Positions 1-9,226 of a stretch of DNA of 64,000 nt are shown in pieces. A model generated the notes under the pieces. It did not search any database. It was not told the origin of the DNA and saw only the letters and a list, made by a program, of their open reading frames with translations. Both the position numbers and the translations under genes were made by a program. The stretch covers positions 2,702,001 through 2,766,000 of the forward strand of contig NZ_LT629796.1 in assembly GCF_900106065.1 (NCBI RefSeq). Reading direction: 5' to 3'. This DNA is from Pseudomonas mandelii. GTDB taxonomy: Bacteria; Pseudomonadota; Gammaproteobacteria; Pseudomonadales; Pseudomonadaceae. How positions within the stretch are numbered: the first letter of the stretch is position 1; each line of letters starts with the position of its first letter.

Positions 1-56
1 ATCGGCGTCTGGCCGCCGAAAGCTCTATGCCCCCAATTGTAAAGGAAGACAAGGTT

Positions 57-848
57 TTGAAATTCATCCTCGTCTGCATCCTGTTGTTCATCGCCCTGCC
101 TTCAATGGCTCACGGACAGACGCTGACGATCGACGACTACTTTCAACGTGCCCAGGATGCAGCTGATCAAATCAAACGTAACGCGGATGAGTTGGTCAGG
201 CTGGAAGCAAGCGGGGAGTTGGATTTCAAGAACAAGCCCGAGCAAATAGGCAACATGGAAGGTGATCTGGAGGCCTTCAAATACAATTTGAAGATGGCGT
301 CTGACGGTGGGCATCCCATCGCGAGCTATTTGCTGGCTAATACCCTGAGCAAACCGGGCCCTACCGAACAACAGCGCAGGGAAACCTGTGAGCTTTATGA
401 AAAAGCCATGGATCAAGGCTTTTTGGCGGCAGCCGTCGCCTACTTCCATCGGTGCGATCAGGACTCGATGAAGTCTGATCGACGCGATGCCGGACACTTG
501 AAATATCTGCAGACGCTTGAGGAGCTGCTTCAGGAGCCAGATATTTTTGCTGATTTTTATCCGATGCCGGCCAAGCGCGCCCTGTGCTTTCAGGACTTGC
601 AGCCAGGCTTGTCAAAAGAACGAGTGATAGGGTCCTTGCAGGCGCGTGCTGTCGCATTGATGCTGACCGAAGATCAGTACCGGGCCGAGGCCAATTACAT
701 TCTGGCAATGAGCCGAGTCAATGAGAGTGGCAGGCTCGACCGTCAGAATGTTGTGTATCTGGACAAGGCCGAAGCGTTGGGCTGCCACGACTTTATGGGG
801 ATCAGTGCCAGGATCCGAAGCGAAGCCAAGTCCGTGGGCAAGCCATAA
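57..848 (+). CDS. Secreted Sel1-like hypothetical protein
   Basis: About 263 aa. The N-terminus is a clear signal peptide (LKFILVCILLFIALP, cleavage near AHG-Q). I chose the TTG at 57 because an AAGGAAG Shine-Dalgarno lies 8-9 nt upstream and the hydrophobic segment then begins at once; the in-frame ATG at 27 would add ten charged residues and has no good ribosome site. Residues around 85-145 (GHPIASYLLANTL, then a Cys-containing YEKAMDQGFLAAAVAYF) look like degenerate Sel1/TPR helical repeats, suggesting a periplasmic protein-interaction role. No catalytic motif is seen. The true function is unknown. Confidence 0.7.
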   Translation: MKFILVCILLFIALPSMAHGQTLTIDDYFQRAQDAADQIKRNADELVRLEASGELDFKNKPEQIGNMEGDLEAFKYNLKMASDGGHPIASYLLANTLSKPGPTEQQRRETCELYEKAMDQGFLAAAVAYFHRCDQDSMKSDRRDAGHLKYLQTLEELLQEPDIFADFYPMPAKRALCFQDLQPGLSKERVIGSLQARAVALMLTEDQYRAEANYILAMSRVNESGRLDRQNVVYLDKAEALGCHDFMGISARIRSEAKSVGKP

Positions 849-870
849 AGGGCATTCGCAATACAAAAAA

Positions 871-960
871 TGTGGGAGCGGGCTTGCCAGCGATGGCGTT
901 CTGACAGTCAACGAAGATGTTGAATGTTATGACGTCATCGCGAGCAGGCTCGCTCCCACA
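871..960. repeat. REP-type inverted pair (GTGGGAGCG class)
   Basis: The left arm TGTGGGAGCGGGCTTGCCAG and the right arm AGCAGGCTCGCTCCCACA face each other across about 45 nt. This is the usual pairing of REP units in Pseudomonas. It lies between two convergent genes and may form a cruciform or a bidirectional transcript-end structure. Confidence 0.8.
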
Positions 961-983
961 GTTGTTTTGGGTGTAGTCAAAGG

Positions 984-1307
984 TCAGCGGCGGTCGGCGA
1001 CGACGCCGATCAGCACCAGCACCACCAACAACACCGGCGCCAGGCTGTAGTTGTTGAACTGGCTCAGGCCTTTGATGATCCACGGGGTGGCGTAGATCAA
1101 CGCGACGCCGCTGCCGACCATGCACACCAATGCCATCAGCGGGACGCGCAAGGCGCCGGCGATGCTGCCCAGGCGCTGGTCGACCCAGCCTTTGATATCG
1201 GCGCCAAACAACACCAGCAGGCAGCCCACCAGCGCCAGAGAGATTTCCGACAGGTTGCTGCGGCTCCAGCGGGAGACGGTGGCGAGCAGGTCGAGTATCA
1301 AATCCAT
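984..1307 (-). CDS. DUF3392 family inner-membrane protein
   Basis: 107 aa. An N-terminal amphipathic stretch (LDLLATVSRWSRSNL) is followed by three hydrophobic segments at about residues 22-38, 52-74 and 84-103, and a short basic tail (ADRR). Length, segment spacing and the LFGADIKGWVDQ sequence fit the small DUF3392 membrane family, which has no assigned function. It sits just downstream of hemW on the same strand with a 22-nt gap, so it may be the last gene of that run. Confidence 0.75.
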   Translation of the reverse strand: MDLILDLLATVSRWSRSNLSEISLALVGCLLVLFGADIKGWVDQRLGSIAGALRVPLMALVCMVGSGVALIYATPWIIKGLSQFNNYSLAPVLLVVLVLIGVVADRR

Positions 1308-1329
1308 TCGTTTTCCCCTAAGGCTGAAA

Positions 1330-2535
1330 TCAGCTCAGAAATGTTTGCAGCAAGTCATTGAGAAACAGCTGTCCGCGATCAGTCGCCGCCAGACGTGACG
1401 GTTCGACCCGCAACAGGCCGCTTTGTTCGGCTTCCCGCCGGCCTTCGGCGAGGCTTTCCAGCGGCAGTCCGGTGCGCTCCGGATACAGGCGCGATTCCAC
1501 GCCTTCAGTCAGGCGCAGGGCGTTCATCAGGAAGTCGAACGGCAGCTCGTCGTTGGTCAGCGCTTTCTCTCCGGCCTTGAAGCTTTTCGCCGGGTTCAGG
1601 TAATCCTTCGGCAGGCGCGTTTTCCAGGTGCGCACGATGCGCCCGTCCGGATGGCTCAGCTTGCCGTGGGCACCGGCACCGATGCCGATGAAGTCGCCGA
1701 AACTCCAGTAATTGAGGTTATGCCGCGCCGGGCGACCAGGCTGAGCATAAGCCGAGACTTCGTATTGCGTGTAACCGTGTTCGGCAAGCAGCGCCTGACC
1801 GGCTTCCTGAATGTCCCACAGCGTGTCGTCTTCCGGCAGCGTCGGCGGCTGGTTCCAGAACACCGTGTTCGGCTCCAGCGTCAGTTGATACCAGGACAAA
1901 TGCGTCGGCTTCAGGGCGATGGCCTGGCGCAGGTCGTTCAACGCATCGTCCAGCGACTGATCCGGCAAGCCGTGCATCAAGTCCAGGTTGAAGTTATCGA
2001 ACCCGGCCTGACGCGCCATGCCGGCAGCACGCACCGCTTCGTCGCCGTTGTGAATCCGCCCCAAGGCCTTGAGCTTCTCTTCCTGAAAACTCTGGATGCC
2101 GATCGACAGGCGATTGATGCCCAGCGCGCGGTAGGCGACGAATTTCTCTTGCTCGAACGTTCCCGGATTGGCTTCCAGGGTGATTTCGATGTCGCTGGCG
2201 AACGCAATCCGCTGCTCGACGCCTTTGAGCAAACGACCCAGGGCTTCGGCGCTGAACAGGCTCGGCGTGCCGCCACCGAAGAAAATCGAGCTCAGCTCAC
2301 GACCGTAAACCGCATGCAGGTCCTGATCGAGGTCGGCCAGCAACGCGTCGACGTACTCTTCTTCCGGCAGCACCGGGCTGGCAGTGTGGGAGTTGAAGTC
2401 GCAATAAGGGCATTTGCGCACACACCACGGAATGTGGATGTACAACGCAAGGGGCGGCAGCACGGGGAGCGCGGCCCGAGGCGAGGGGGCGGCACCGCCG
2501 AAAATCAGCGGTGACGCGGATGAGTCGTGGGTCAT
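1330..2535 (-). CDS. hemW: HemW-type radical SAM protein
   Basis: About 401 aa when started at the ATG that overlaps the rdgB stop (ATGA); the frame stays open a further 93 nt upstream, but those residues are unlike the family. After a short variable N-terminus comes the radical SAM signature [14 protein letters not shown], where three cysteines hold the 4Fe-4S cluster. It is followed by the FFGGGTPSL glycine motif and the C-terminal HemW domain. Members were formerly called coproporphyrinogen III oxidase-like but are regarded as heme chaperones. It is translationally coupled to rdgB. Confidence 0.9.
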   Translation of the reverse strand: MTHDSSASPLIFGGAAPSPRAALPVLPPLALYIHIPWCVRKCPYCDFNSHTASPVLPEEEYVDALLADLDQDLHAVYGRELSSIFFGGGTPSLFSAEALGRLLKGVEQRIAFASDIEITLEANPGTFEQEKFVAYRALGINRLSIGIQSFQEEKLKALGRIHNGDEAVRAAGMARQAGFDNFNLDLMHGLPDQSLDDALNDLRQAIALKPTHLSWYQLTLEPNTVFWNQPPTLPEDDTLWDIQEAGQALLAEHGYTQYEVSAYAQPGRPARHNLNYWSFGDFIGIGAGAHGKLSHPDGRIVRTWKTRLPKDYLNPAKSFKAGEKALTNDELPFDFLMNALRLTEGVESRLYPERTGLPLESLAEGRREAEQSGLLRVEPSRLAATDRGQLFLNDLLQTFLS

Positions 2536-3128
2536 ATCAGGCCTAGACGCTGGCGCAGCAGATCCATTGCACGGGCGCGGTGGCTGATGAGGTTCTTCTC
2601 GCTCGGGCTCAGCTCGGCGCTGGAGCAATCGCGCGACGGCACCCAGAACAGCGGGTCGTAGCCAAACCCGTGTTCACCGCTGGCCGCCGTCAAGATGCGC
2701 CCGTGCCACAGGCCTTCGCAGAGGATCGGCAGCGGATCGTCGGCATGTCGCACCAGCGCCAGCACGCAGACGAACTGTGCGCCGCGCTCAGATTCCGGCA
2801 CATCCTTCAACGCTTCGAGCAGTTTGGCGTTGTTCGCCGCATCACCCTGGCCATCCGCGTAACGAGCCGAATAGATACCCGGCGCACCGCCAAGGAAATC
2901 CACCGCTAGCCCGGAATCGTCGGCCAGCGCCGGCAAACCGGAGATGCGCGCGGCGTTGCGGGCCTTGAGGATGGCATTCTCGACGAACGACAGGCCGGTT
3001 TCTTCAGGCTCGACGCTGCTGAACTCGCCGATCGAGCGCAGTTGCACCGACTCGCCGAGCATGGCCTGGAGTTCCTTGAGTTTGCCGGCGTTATGGCTGG
3101 CCAGTACGAGTTGCGTGAAGTTCATCAT
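2532..3128 (-). CDS. rdgB: RdgB/HAM1 non-canonical purine NTP pyrophosphatase
   Basis: 198 aa, the usual size. It hydrolyses dITP, ITP and XTP to monophosphates and so keeps deaminated purines out of DNA. The N-terminal [12 protein letters not shown] substrate loop, the [26 protein letters not shown] block and [11 protein letters not shown] are all present. Two adjacent ATGs are possible starts (3128 and 3125). It overlaps its neighbours on both sides (DUF4426 gene upstream, hemW downstream), indicating one operon. Confidence 0.95.
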   Translation of the reverse strand: MMNFTQLVLASHNAGKLKELQAMLGESVQLRSIGEFSSVEPEETGLSFVENAILKARNAARISGLPALADDSGLAVDFLGGAPGIYSARYADGQGDAANNAKLLEALKDVPESERGAQFVCVLALVRHADDPLPILCEGLWHGRILTAASGEHGFGYDPLFWVPSRDCSSAELSPSEKNLISHRARAMDLLRQRLGLI

Positions 3129-3559
3129 TCGCCGGGGAAAAGCTCTTGGTTGAAATTGATGGTGTTGATTTTATCGCCGTTCTGCACCTTGATCTCGAAG
3201 GTGCGGACTTCCTGCTGATCCACCGGGAACTGGGCGATGTAGTAGATCGCGCCCTGTTCGGTGATCTGTTTGAATTTCAGCGGCACACTTTGGCTGGTCA
3301 GGTCTTTGACCGTCCCGCTGACCTGAGCCATCTGGGGTTTGCCTTCCTTGATTACCGACACGTTGATCACGCCTTGATTCTTGCTGCGGGTGAGCTCCGC
3401 GGCTTTAGCGATATCAGGGGTCAGAAAGGTAGAGTTGAAGGTGTTGTAATGCACCGTCACATCACCAAACTTCTCCTGACGATCACCTTTGATGACGTCG
3501 GCGGCCATGGCCGTGACGCTCAGGCAGGCAGTAAGTACAAACAGCGCTAGACGACCCAT
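3125..3559 (-). CDS. DUF4426 family exported protein
   Basis: 144 aa. A signal peptide ([19 protein letters not shown], then ADVIKGD) is followed by an all-beta-looking domain with the [21 protein letters not shown] region typical of this Pseudomonas family. Probably periplasmic; function unknown. It lies between metW and rdgB in the same order as in P. aeruginosa, and its stop overlaps the rdgB start. Confidence 0.85.
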   Translation of the reverse strand: MGRLALFVLTACLSVTAMAADVIKGDRQEKFGDVTVHYNTFNSTFLTPDIAKAAELTRSKNQGVINVSVIKEGKPQMAQVSGTVKDLTSQSVPLKFKQITEQGAIYYIAQFPVDQQEVRTFEIKVQNGDKINTINFNQELFPGE

Positions 3560-3585
3560 GATCGTTCTCCTTGGAATGTCGTGGT

Positions 3586-4206
3586 TCAGACCGCGATTTT
3601 GTGATCCTGCAACCCTGGGCTGCTGACGCGGTAAATACCGATTTCACCTAATAGATTAGGCCATAGCTTACTGGCCCACCCGTGGCGGTGTTGTTGATCC
3701 ACGGCCAGCCGATCAATGACCTTGGCTTCACGTTCGCGACACAACGCTTCAAAGTCTTCGAAGGTGCAGAAGTGGATGTTCGGCGTGTTGTACCAGGTGT
3801 ATGGCAGAAACTCCGACACCGGCATCCGGCCCTTGCTCGCCAGGTACCAGCGGCAGCGCCAGTGACCGAAGTTGGGGAAGGTGATGATGCACTGGCGGCC
3901 GACCCGCAGCATTTCGTCGAGGATCCTGTCCGGGTAATGCACGGCTTGCAGCGCCTGGGTCATGACCACGACGTCGAAGCTGTTGCTGGCGAAGTTGCCG
4001 AGGCCCTTGTCCAGGTCCTGCTCGATCACGTTGATGCCCTTGGCCACGCATTCGGCGATGTTGTCCGGATCGTTTTCCAGGCCATAGCCCGTCACTTGTT
4101 TGTTATCGCGCAGCCAGGTCAGCAGTTCGCCGTCACCGCAACCGAGGTCGAGCACGCGGCTGCCAGCGGGGATCCATTCCTGGATGATTTCCAGATCAGC
4201 TCTCAT
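3586..4206 (-). CDS. metW: Methionine biosynthesis protein MetW
   Basis: 206 aa. A class I SAM-methyltransferase-like fold: motif I VLDLGCGDGELLTWL at about residues 19-33, then VVMTQALQAVHYP. MetW is always paired with MetX and is thought to support homoserine acylation rather than methylate a small molecule. It starts 7 nt after the metX stop, so the two are cotranscribed and probably translationally coupled. Confidence 0.92.
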   Translation of the reverse strand: MRADLEIIQEWIPAGSRVLDLGCGDGELLTWLRDNKQVTGYGLENDPDNIAECVAKGINVIEQDLDKGLGNFASNSFDVVVMTQALQAVHYPDRILDEMLRVGRQCIITFPNFGHWRCRWYLASKGRMPVSEFLPYTWYNTPNIHFCTFEDFEALCREREAKVIDRLAVDQQHRHGWASKLWPNLLGEIGIYRVSSPGLQDHKIAV

Positions 4207-4213
4207 GGCTTTC

Positions 4214-5353
4214 TCACAACGTAATGCGGTTCATGTAATTGCTGAAGGCCTGCAAGTAACGCGGGATCGGAATCAGGAAGGCGTCGTGGCCTTGCGGAGC
4301 GTCGATCTCGAGGTAGCAAACGTCCTTCTTGGCCGCCATTAGCGCATTCACCAGTTCCCGCGAGCGGGCAGGGGAGAAGCGCCAGTCGGTGGTGAAAGAC
4401 ATCACGCAGAACTTGGCCTGGGCATTGGCGAAGGTTTTCGCCAGGTCATCGTCGAAGTTGGCTGCCGGGTCGAAGTAGTCCAGCGCCTTGGTCATCAGCA
4501 GGTACGTGTTGGCGTCGAAACGCCCGGAGAACTCTTCGCCCTGATAACGCAGGTAGCTTTCAACCTGGAATTCGACGCTGTGGAAGTCGTAGTTGAGCTT
4601 TTCGCTCTTGAGGCCACGACCGAATTTCTCACCCATCGAGTCATCCGACAGGTAGGTGATGTGCCCGACCATCCGCGCCAGCATCAAACCGCGCTTGGGG
4701 ATCACGCCCGCCTCTTGGAACGAGCCTCCGTGGAAATCGGGGTCGGTGAGGATCGCCTGGCGCGCCACTTCGTTGAAGGCGATGTTCTGCGCCGACAACT
4801 TGGGGGCCGAGGCGATGGCCAGACAATGACGAATGCGGTCGGGGTAGGTGATGCTCCACTGCATCGCCTGCATGCCGCCGAGGCTGCCGCCGATTACGGC
4901 GGCCCATTGGCGAATGCCGAGCAGGTCGGCCAGGCGCGCCTGGCTGTGCACCCAGTCTTCCACGGTCAGGACCGGGAAGTCAGCGCCAAACGGCTTGCCG
5001 GTCTCCGGATTGATGCTGCTGGGGCCGGTGGAGCCGTTGCAGCCGCCGAGGTTGTTCAGGCTGACCACGAAGAATTTGTTGGTGTCGATCGGCTTGCCGG
5101 GGCCGATGCAACTGTCCCACCAACCGGGTTTGCGGTCGTCGGGGCTGTGGAAGCCGGCAGCGTGATGGTGACCCGACAAGGCGTGGCAGATCAGCACGGC
5201 GTTGCTCGCCGTGGCGTTCAGCGTGCCGTAGGTTTCGTAAATGAGGTCATAAGCTGGGAGCGAACGGCCACAGGCCAGGGCCAGGGGTTCACTGAAGTGC
5301 GCCACTTGCGGCGTCACCAGACCAACAGAATCGGCGGGAAAGGCAGTTGGCAT
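4214..5353 (-). CDS. metX: MetX homoserine O-acyltransferase
   Basis: 379 aa, alpha/beta-hydrolase fold. It acylates homoserine as the first committed step of methionine synthesis. The nucleophile elbow is [12 protein letters not shown], the acid is in TDWRFSP and the histidine in PQGHDAFL near the C-terminus. Pseudomonas MetX proteins are reported to use succinyl-CoA despite belonging to the acetyltransferase family, so the donor is left open. First gene of the metX-metW-DUF4426-rdgB-hemW run. Confidence 0.95.
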   Translation of the reverse strand: MPTAFPADSVGLVTPQVAHFSEPLALACGRSLPAYDLIYETYGTLNATASNAVLICHALSGHHHAAGFHSPDDRKPGWWDSCIGPGKPIDTNKFFVVSLNNLGGCNGSTGPSSINPETGKPFGADFPVLTVEDWVHSQARLADLLGIRQWAAVIGGSLGGMQAMQWSITYPDRIRHCLAIASAPKLSAQNIAFNEVARQAILTDPDFHGGSFQEAGVIPKRGLMLARMVGHITYLSDDSMGEKFGRGLKSEKLNYDFHSVEFQVESYLRYQGEEFSGRFDANTYLLMTKALDYFDPAANFDDDLAKTFANAQAKFCVMSFTTDWRFSPARSRELVNALMAAKKDVCYLEIDAPQGHDAFLIPIPRYLQAFSNYMNRITL

Positions 5354-5457
5354 CGACCCTGCTCTCGTTGAAATGAGGCGTAAGTCTAAAGACCGGTGGG
5401 GTCAGCGGCAAGCAAAGGGCGGGCCTGATTTCATTCAGCTGGACCGAGACGCGGCAT

Positions 5458-5521
5458 TCGCGGGCAAGCCTCGCTCCTACAGGGATTGCGTCAACTTGTA
5501 GGCGCGAGGCTTGCCCGCGAA
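5458..5521. repeat. REP-type inverted pair (GTAGGAGCGAGG class)
   Basis: Left arm TTCGCGGGCAAGCCTCGCTC and right arm GCGCGAGGCTTGCCCGCGAA with a short spacer (about 15 nt) between metX and the DUF167 gene. Confidence 0.85.
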
Positions 5522-5535
5522 GAACGATGACGCGG

Positions 5536-5832
5536 TTAACCCGCCGGACGCAGCAGATCCGGCAAATCCGGCAGCTTCTTCGGCGAACAGATCCGCACCC
5601 GCTTCTGCCGGTTCAACTCCCCGCTGATCAAACTGACCTGACTCTTGGACACCCCAAACGCCTTGGCCAGAAACGCCATCAAATACGCGTTGGCCTTGCC
5701 TTCGACCGGCGGTGCGGTCAGGCGAATCTTCAGCCGATCCCCGTGCAGCCCGCAGAAGTCATCGCTGCGGGCTGCCGGTTGCAGGTGACATTCCAGAATC
5801 AGATCATCACCGTCCCAGCGAAAGTAGCTCAT
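5536..5832 (-). CDS. yggU: DUF167/YggU family protein
   Basis: 98 aa. The family core is visible: LKIRLTAPPVEGKANAYLMA followed by FLAKAFGVSKSQVSLISGE. Small alpha/beta protein of unknown function. Its start overlaps the end of the yggT gene by one base, as in many gamma-proteobacteria, so it is coexpressed with yggT and proC. Confidence 0.88.
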   Translation of the reverse strand: MSYFRWDGDDLILECHLQPAARSDDFCGLHGDRLKIRLTAPPVEGKANAYLMAFLAKAFGVSKSQVSLISGELNRQKRVRICSPKKLPDLPDLLRPAG

Positions 5833-6422
5833 CAGATCAGGCCGAGCAGCCCCATCGGCATCAGGGCGAAGTTCGCAAGGCGCGGGATCAGCCAGCTTTG
5901 CAGCAACTGGATCACGATAAACGCGAAGATCGGCGAGATGTCGAGGCCACCCAGGTTCGGAATGATCCGACGAAACGGGGCGAGTACCGGTTCAGTGATC
6001 TGCGTGACCAGTTCTGCACCTGGGTTGTGGCTGCCTGGGGCGACCCAGGACAGAATCACGCTGATGATCATCGCCCAGAAAATAATGTTCAAGAACAGAG
6101 AGAAGAGCGCGATCAGGGCCCATGGCACCAGGAACAGCCAGTCGACCATGAAGCCTTTGAGCAGCAGGATCACCGCGATCAGCAGCATTTGAATGATCAG
6201 AGCCAATACCAGTGACGACATGTCCAGCCCGAACATGCTCGGGATGACCCGGCGCAGCGGCTTGAGCAGCGGTTGGGTGGCCTTAACGATGAACTGGCAG
6301 AGCGGGTTGTAGAAGTTCGCCCGAACCAGTTGCAGGATGAAGCGCATCAGTACGATCAGCAGGTACAGGCTGCCCAGGGTTTTAATTATGAAAATGGCAG
6401 CGTCATTGAGTCCAAGCATCAT
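5832..6422 (-). CDS. yggT: YggT family membrane protein
   Basis: 196 aa, with two YGGT repeats. Each repeat has hydrophobic helices and a PLLKPLRRVIPS / PVLAPFRRIIPNLGGLDISP motif, at about residues 50-70 and 145-165. Predicted inner-membrane protein; linked by context to osmotic tolerance or cell-surface functions in the family, not shown here. Operon partner of proC (22-nt gap) and yggU (1-nt overlap). Confidence 0.9.
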   Translation of the reverse strand: MMLGLNDAAIFIIKTLGSLYLLIVLMRFILQLVRANFYNPLCQFIVKATQPLLKPLRRVIPSMFGLDMSSLVLALIIQMLLIAVILLLKGFMVDWLFLVPWALIALFSLFLNIIFWAMIISVILSWVAPGSHNPGAELVTQITEPVLAPFRRIIPNLGGLDISPIFAFIVIQLLQSWLIPRLANFALMPMGLLGLI

Positions 6423-6443
6423 TAATTCCTTTGTAAGAGCTGA

Positions 6444-7262
6444 TTAGCGGCCAAGTTGCTCAGCCATCTCGGCCGAACGGTGCGCAGCGGCGCCGAGTGC
6501 TTTTTCGACCAGCGCTTCAAAGCCGCCGGCCTGGAACGATTTGATTGCTGCTTCCGTGGTGCCCGCCGGGGACGTCACGCGACGGCGTAATTCAGCAGCG
6601 TCGACATCACTGGCAACCGCCATGTGTGCGGCACCCAACGCGGTTTGTACCGTCAATTGTGCGGCGATGTCCGCTGGCAGGCCGAGTTTCACGCCAGCGG
6701 CGGTCATGGCTTCGATCAGCAGGAAGAAGTACGCCGGACCCGAGCCGGAAACGGCGGTGACCGCGTCCAGTTGCTGCTCTTCGTTCAGCCACAGGGCAAT
6801 GCCGACGGCCGACAACAGCTCTTCGGCTTGCTGACGTTGCTCAGCGTTTACTTCGGCCGTGGCAAACAAACCGCTCACGCCCTGACGCAGCAGCGCCGGG
6901 GTGTTGGGCATGCAGCGCACGATCGGCTGGGCGCCGAGCCAGTTGTTCATGCTGGCGCAGGTGATGCCGGCCGCAATCGAAACCACCAGTTGATTCGGTT
7001 TCAGGCTTGGGCGAATCGCTTCGCACACCGCTTTCATGGCCTGCGGCTTGACCGCCAGCACCACAACGTCAGCGTCTTGAATGGCATCGGCATTGTCGGC
7101 GAATACTTCAACGCCATGTTCAGCCTGCACCTTGGCGCGGGTTTCGGCGCCCGGATCGCTGGCGCGGATCTGTGCGGCGTCCAGGCCTTTGGCGCGAAGA
7201 CCGCCGATGAGGCTGGCGGCCATGTTTCCGGCACCGATAAAGGCAATACGAGTCTTGCTCAT
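6444..7262 (-). CDS. proC: Pyrroline-5-carboxylate reductase
   Basis: 272 aa. It reduces pyrroline-5-carboxylate to proline with NAD(P)H. The N-terminal Rossmann motif RIAFIGAGNMAASLIGGL, the VVLAVKPQ segment and the C-terminal signature around AAHMAVASDVDAAELRRRVTSP,GGTTEA-type (here AGTTEAAI) are present. Length is normal. It lies directly downstream of yggS, the conserved pairing. Confidence 0.95.
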   Translation of the reverse strand: MSKTRIAFIGAGNMAASLIGGLRAKGLDAAQIRASDPGAETRAKVQAEHGVEVFADNADAIQDADVVVLAVKPQAMKAVCEAIRPSLKPNQLVVSIAAGITCASMNNWLGAQPIVRCMPNTPALLRQGVSGLFATAEVNAEQRQQAEELLSAVGIALWLNEEQQLDAVTAVSGSGPAYFFLLIEAMTAAGVKLGLPADIAAQLTVQTALGAAHMAVASDVDAAELRRRVTSPAGTTEAAIKSFQAGGFEALVEKALGAAAHRSAEMAEQLGR

Positions 7263-7296
7263 GTCAGGTCCTTATCAAGAGAGGCGTCAGCCATTG

Positions 7297-7983
7297 TCAT
7301 GGTTGACCGTAGTCGCGGGCGCCAAACAGGGCCGTACCGATGCGGACCCAAGTGGCACCCTGGGCGATGGCCGACTCGAGGTCGTGGCTCATGCCCATGG
7401 AAAGTGTGTCTAGCGGCAGATTCAGGCTGGCTTGCAGGCTTTGCACGGCAGCAAAAGCGGCATCCTGGGCGGCGCGATCTTCAGTCGGCTCAGGGATCGC
7501 CATCAGCCCTCGCAACTTGATGCGCGGCAATTCGCTGATGGACTTGGCCAGGGCCGGCAGGTCGGCCGGGGTGCAGCCGGATTTGCTGGCTTCACCGCTG
7601 ACATTGACCTGGATGCAGATGTTCAGGGGCGGCAGATCGGCAGGGCGTTGTTCGGACAGGCGTTGTGCGATTTTCAAGCGATCCACGGAATGCACCCAGG
7701 CGAAGTGCTCGGCGATAGCGCGAGTCTTGTTCGATTGAATGGGGCCGATGAAGTGCCAGATCAAGGGCAGGTCGGCCAATTCGAGCTGTTTGCCCAAGGC
7801 TTCCTGCAAGTAGTTCTCGCCAAAATCGCTCACGCCTGCGGCATACGCCTCGCGCACGGCCTCGGCAGGCTTGGTCTTGCTCACCGCCAGCAGTTGAACG
7901 CTGTGCTCGTCGCGGTGGGCGGCAAGGGCGGCGGCGCGGATGCGCGAACTAACCTGAAGAATGTTGTCTGCTATCGTGGACAT
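7297..7983 (-). CDS. yggS: PLP homeostasis protein YggS/PipY family
   Basis: 228 aa from the ATG at 7983; a TTG directly before it is also in frame. PLP-binding barrel protein without enzymatic activity that buffers pyridoxal phosphate. The lysine motif is LLAVSKTKPAEAV, followed by FGENYLQEA and the WHFIGPIQSNKT block; the phosphate-binding end is SMGMSHDLESAIAQGATWVRIGTALFG. Divergently transcribed from pilT with a 57-nt gap that must hold both promoters. Confidence 0.93.
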   Translation of the reverse strand: MSTIADNILQVSSRIRAAALAAHRDEHSVQLLAVSKTKPAEAVREAYAAGVSDFGENYLQEALGKQLELADLPLIWHFIGPIQSNKTRAIAEHFAWVHSVDRLKIAQRLSEQRPADLPPLNICIQVNVSGEASKSGCTPADLPALAKSISELPRIKLRGLMAIPEPTEDRAAQDAAFAAVQSLQASLNLPLDTLSMGMSHDLESAIAQGATWVRIGTALFGARDYGQP

Positions 7984-8040
7984 CAAAGAGGCGCCGGCGG
8001 TTTGAAGGTTGGCGGCATTCTACTGGAATTGAGGAGCGCT

Positions 8041-9075
8041 ATGGATATCACTGAGCTGCTGGCCTTCAGCGCTAAACAGGGCGCGTCCGACCTGCACCTG
8101 TCTGCCGGCCTGCCACCGATGATTCGCGTCGACGGCGACGTGCGGCGCATCAACCTGCCGGCCCTGGACCACAAACAGGTGCATGAGCTGATCTACGACA
8201 TCATGAACGACACCCAGCGGGTGGACTTCGAGAAACACCTGGAGACTGATTTTTCCTTCGAAGTGCCCGGCGTGGCGCGTTTCCGGGTCAACGCCTTCAA
8301 CCAGAACCGGGGGGCGGGTGCGGTATTCCGGACCATCCCGTCGAAAGTCCTGAGCATGGACGACCTCGGCATGGGCGAGGTGTTTCGCAAGATCACCGAG
8401 GCGCCGCGCGGCCTGGTGCTGGTGACCGGCCCCACCGGTTCCGGCAAGTCCACCACCCTGGCGGCGATGATCGATTACCTGAACAACCATCGCCATCACC
8501 ACATCCTCACCATCGAAGACCCCATCGAATTCGTCCATGAATCGCGTAAATGCCTGATCAATCAGCGCGAAGTCCACCGTGATACCCGTAGCTTCGCCAC
8601 GGCCCTGCGCTCGGCGCTGCGGGAAGACCCCGACGTGATTCTGGTGGGGGAAATGCGTGACCTGGAGACCATTCGCCTGGCATTGACCGCCGCCGAGACC
8701 GGTCACTTGGTGTTCGGCACGCTGCACACCACGTCAGCGGCGAAGACCATCGACCGGGTGGTGGACGTGTTTCCGGGGGACGAGAAATCGATGGTGCGGT
8801 CGATGCTGTCCGAGTCGTTACTGGCGGTGGTGTCGCAGACCCTGATCAAGAAGATCGGCGGTGGGCGCATTGCGGCGCACGAAATCATGCTCGGCACGTC
8901 GGCGATCCGTAACCTGATCCGCGAAGACAAGGTGGCGCAGATGTACTCCTCGATTCAGACCGGGGGCAGCCTGGGGATGCAGACGCTGGACATGTGCTTA
9001 AAGGATTTGGTGACCAAGGGCTTGATCAGCCGGGAGCATGCCCGGGAGAAGGCGCGGACGCCGGATAACTTCTGA
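8041..9075 (+). CDS. pilT: Type IV pilus retraction ATPase PilT
   Basis: 344 aa. Cytoplasmic hexameric ATPase that drives pilus retraction and twitching. Seen: Walker A GPTGSGKSTTL (about residue 130), Asp box around DPIEFVHES, Walker B DPDVILVGEMRD, His box GHLVFGTLHTTSA, and the AIRNLIREDK motif. The ATG at 8041 follows a GAGGAGCG ribosome site. The frame stays open far upstream, but that is antisense to yggS. No pilU follows it, unlike P. aeruginosa. Confidence 0.96.
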   Translation: MDITELLAFSAKQGASDLHLSAGLPPMIRVDGDVRRINLPALDHKQVHELIYDIMNDTQRVDFEKHLETDFSFEVPGVARFRVNAFNQNRGAGAVFRTIPSKVLSMDDLGMGEVFRKITEAPRGLVLVTGPTGSGKSTTLAAMIDYLNNHRHHHILTIEDPIEFVHESRKCLINQREVHRDTRSFATALRSALREDPDVILVGEMRDLETIRLALTAAETGHLVFGTLHTTSAAKTIDRVVDVFPGDEKSMVRSMLSESLLAVVSQTLIKKIGGGRIAAHEIMLGTSAIRNLIREDKVAQMYSSIQTGGSLGMQTLDMCLKDLVTKGLISREHAREKARTPDNF

Positions 9076-9091
9076 GGAGGCCAGAAACGCC

Positions 9092-9177
9092 TTCGCGGGC
9101 AAGCCTCGCTCCTACAGGTCAGGCATGTGCCGCAAAAAATGGCACGTGACCTGTAGGAGCGAGGCTTGCCCGCGAAG
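9092..9177. repeat. REP-type inverted pair (GTAGGAGCGAGG class)
   Basis: TTCGCGGGCAAGCCTCGCTC and GAGCGAGGCTTGCCCGCGAA separated by about 40 nt; the spacer itself holds a smaller complementary segment (GTGCC..GGCAC). It lies between convergent pilT and the NlpC/P60 gene. Confidence 0.85.
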
Positions 9178-9226
9178 AGGGCGTCATGACCGAAGCAAGT
9201 GCCGGGTCTGACCCCGGGACTTCAGA

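Noticed and set aside
1423..2514. A 363-codon plus-strand frame opposite hemW
   Set aside because: Antisense to a complete radical SAM gene; no ribosome site or domain.
7432..8040. N-terminal extension of pilT by about 200 codons
   Set aside because: This part is antisense to yggS; the family start and the ribosome site are at 8041.
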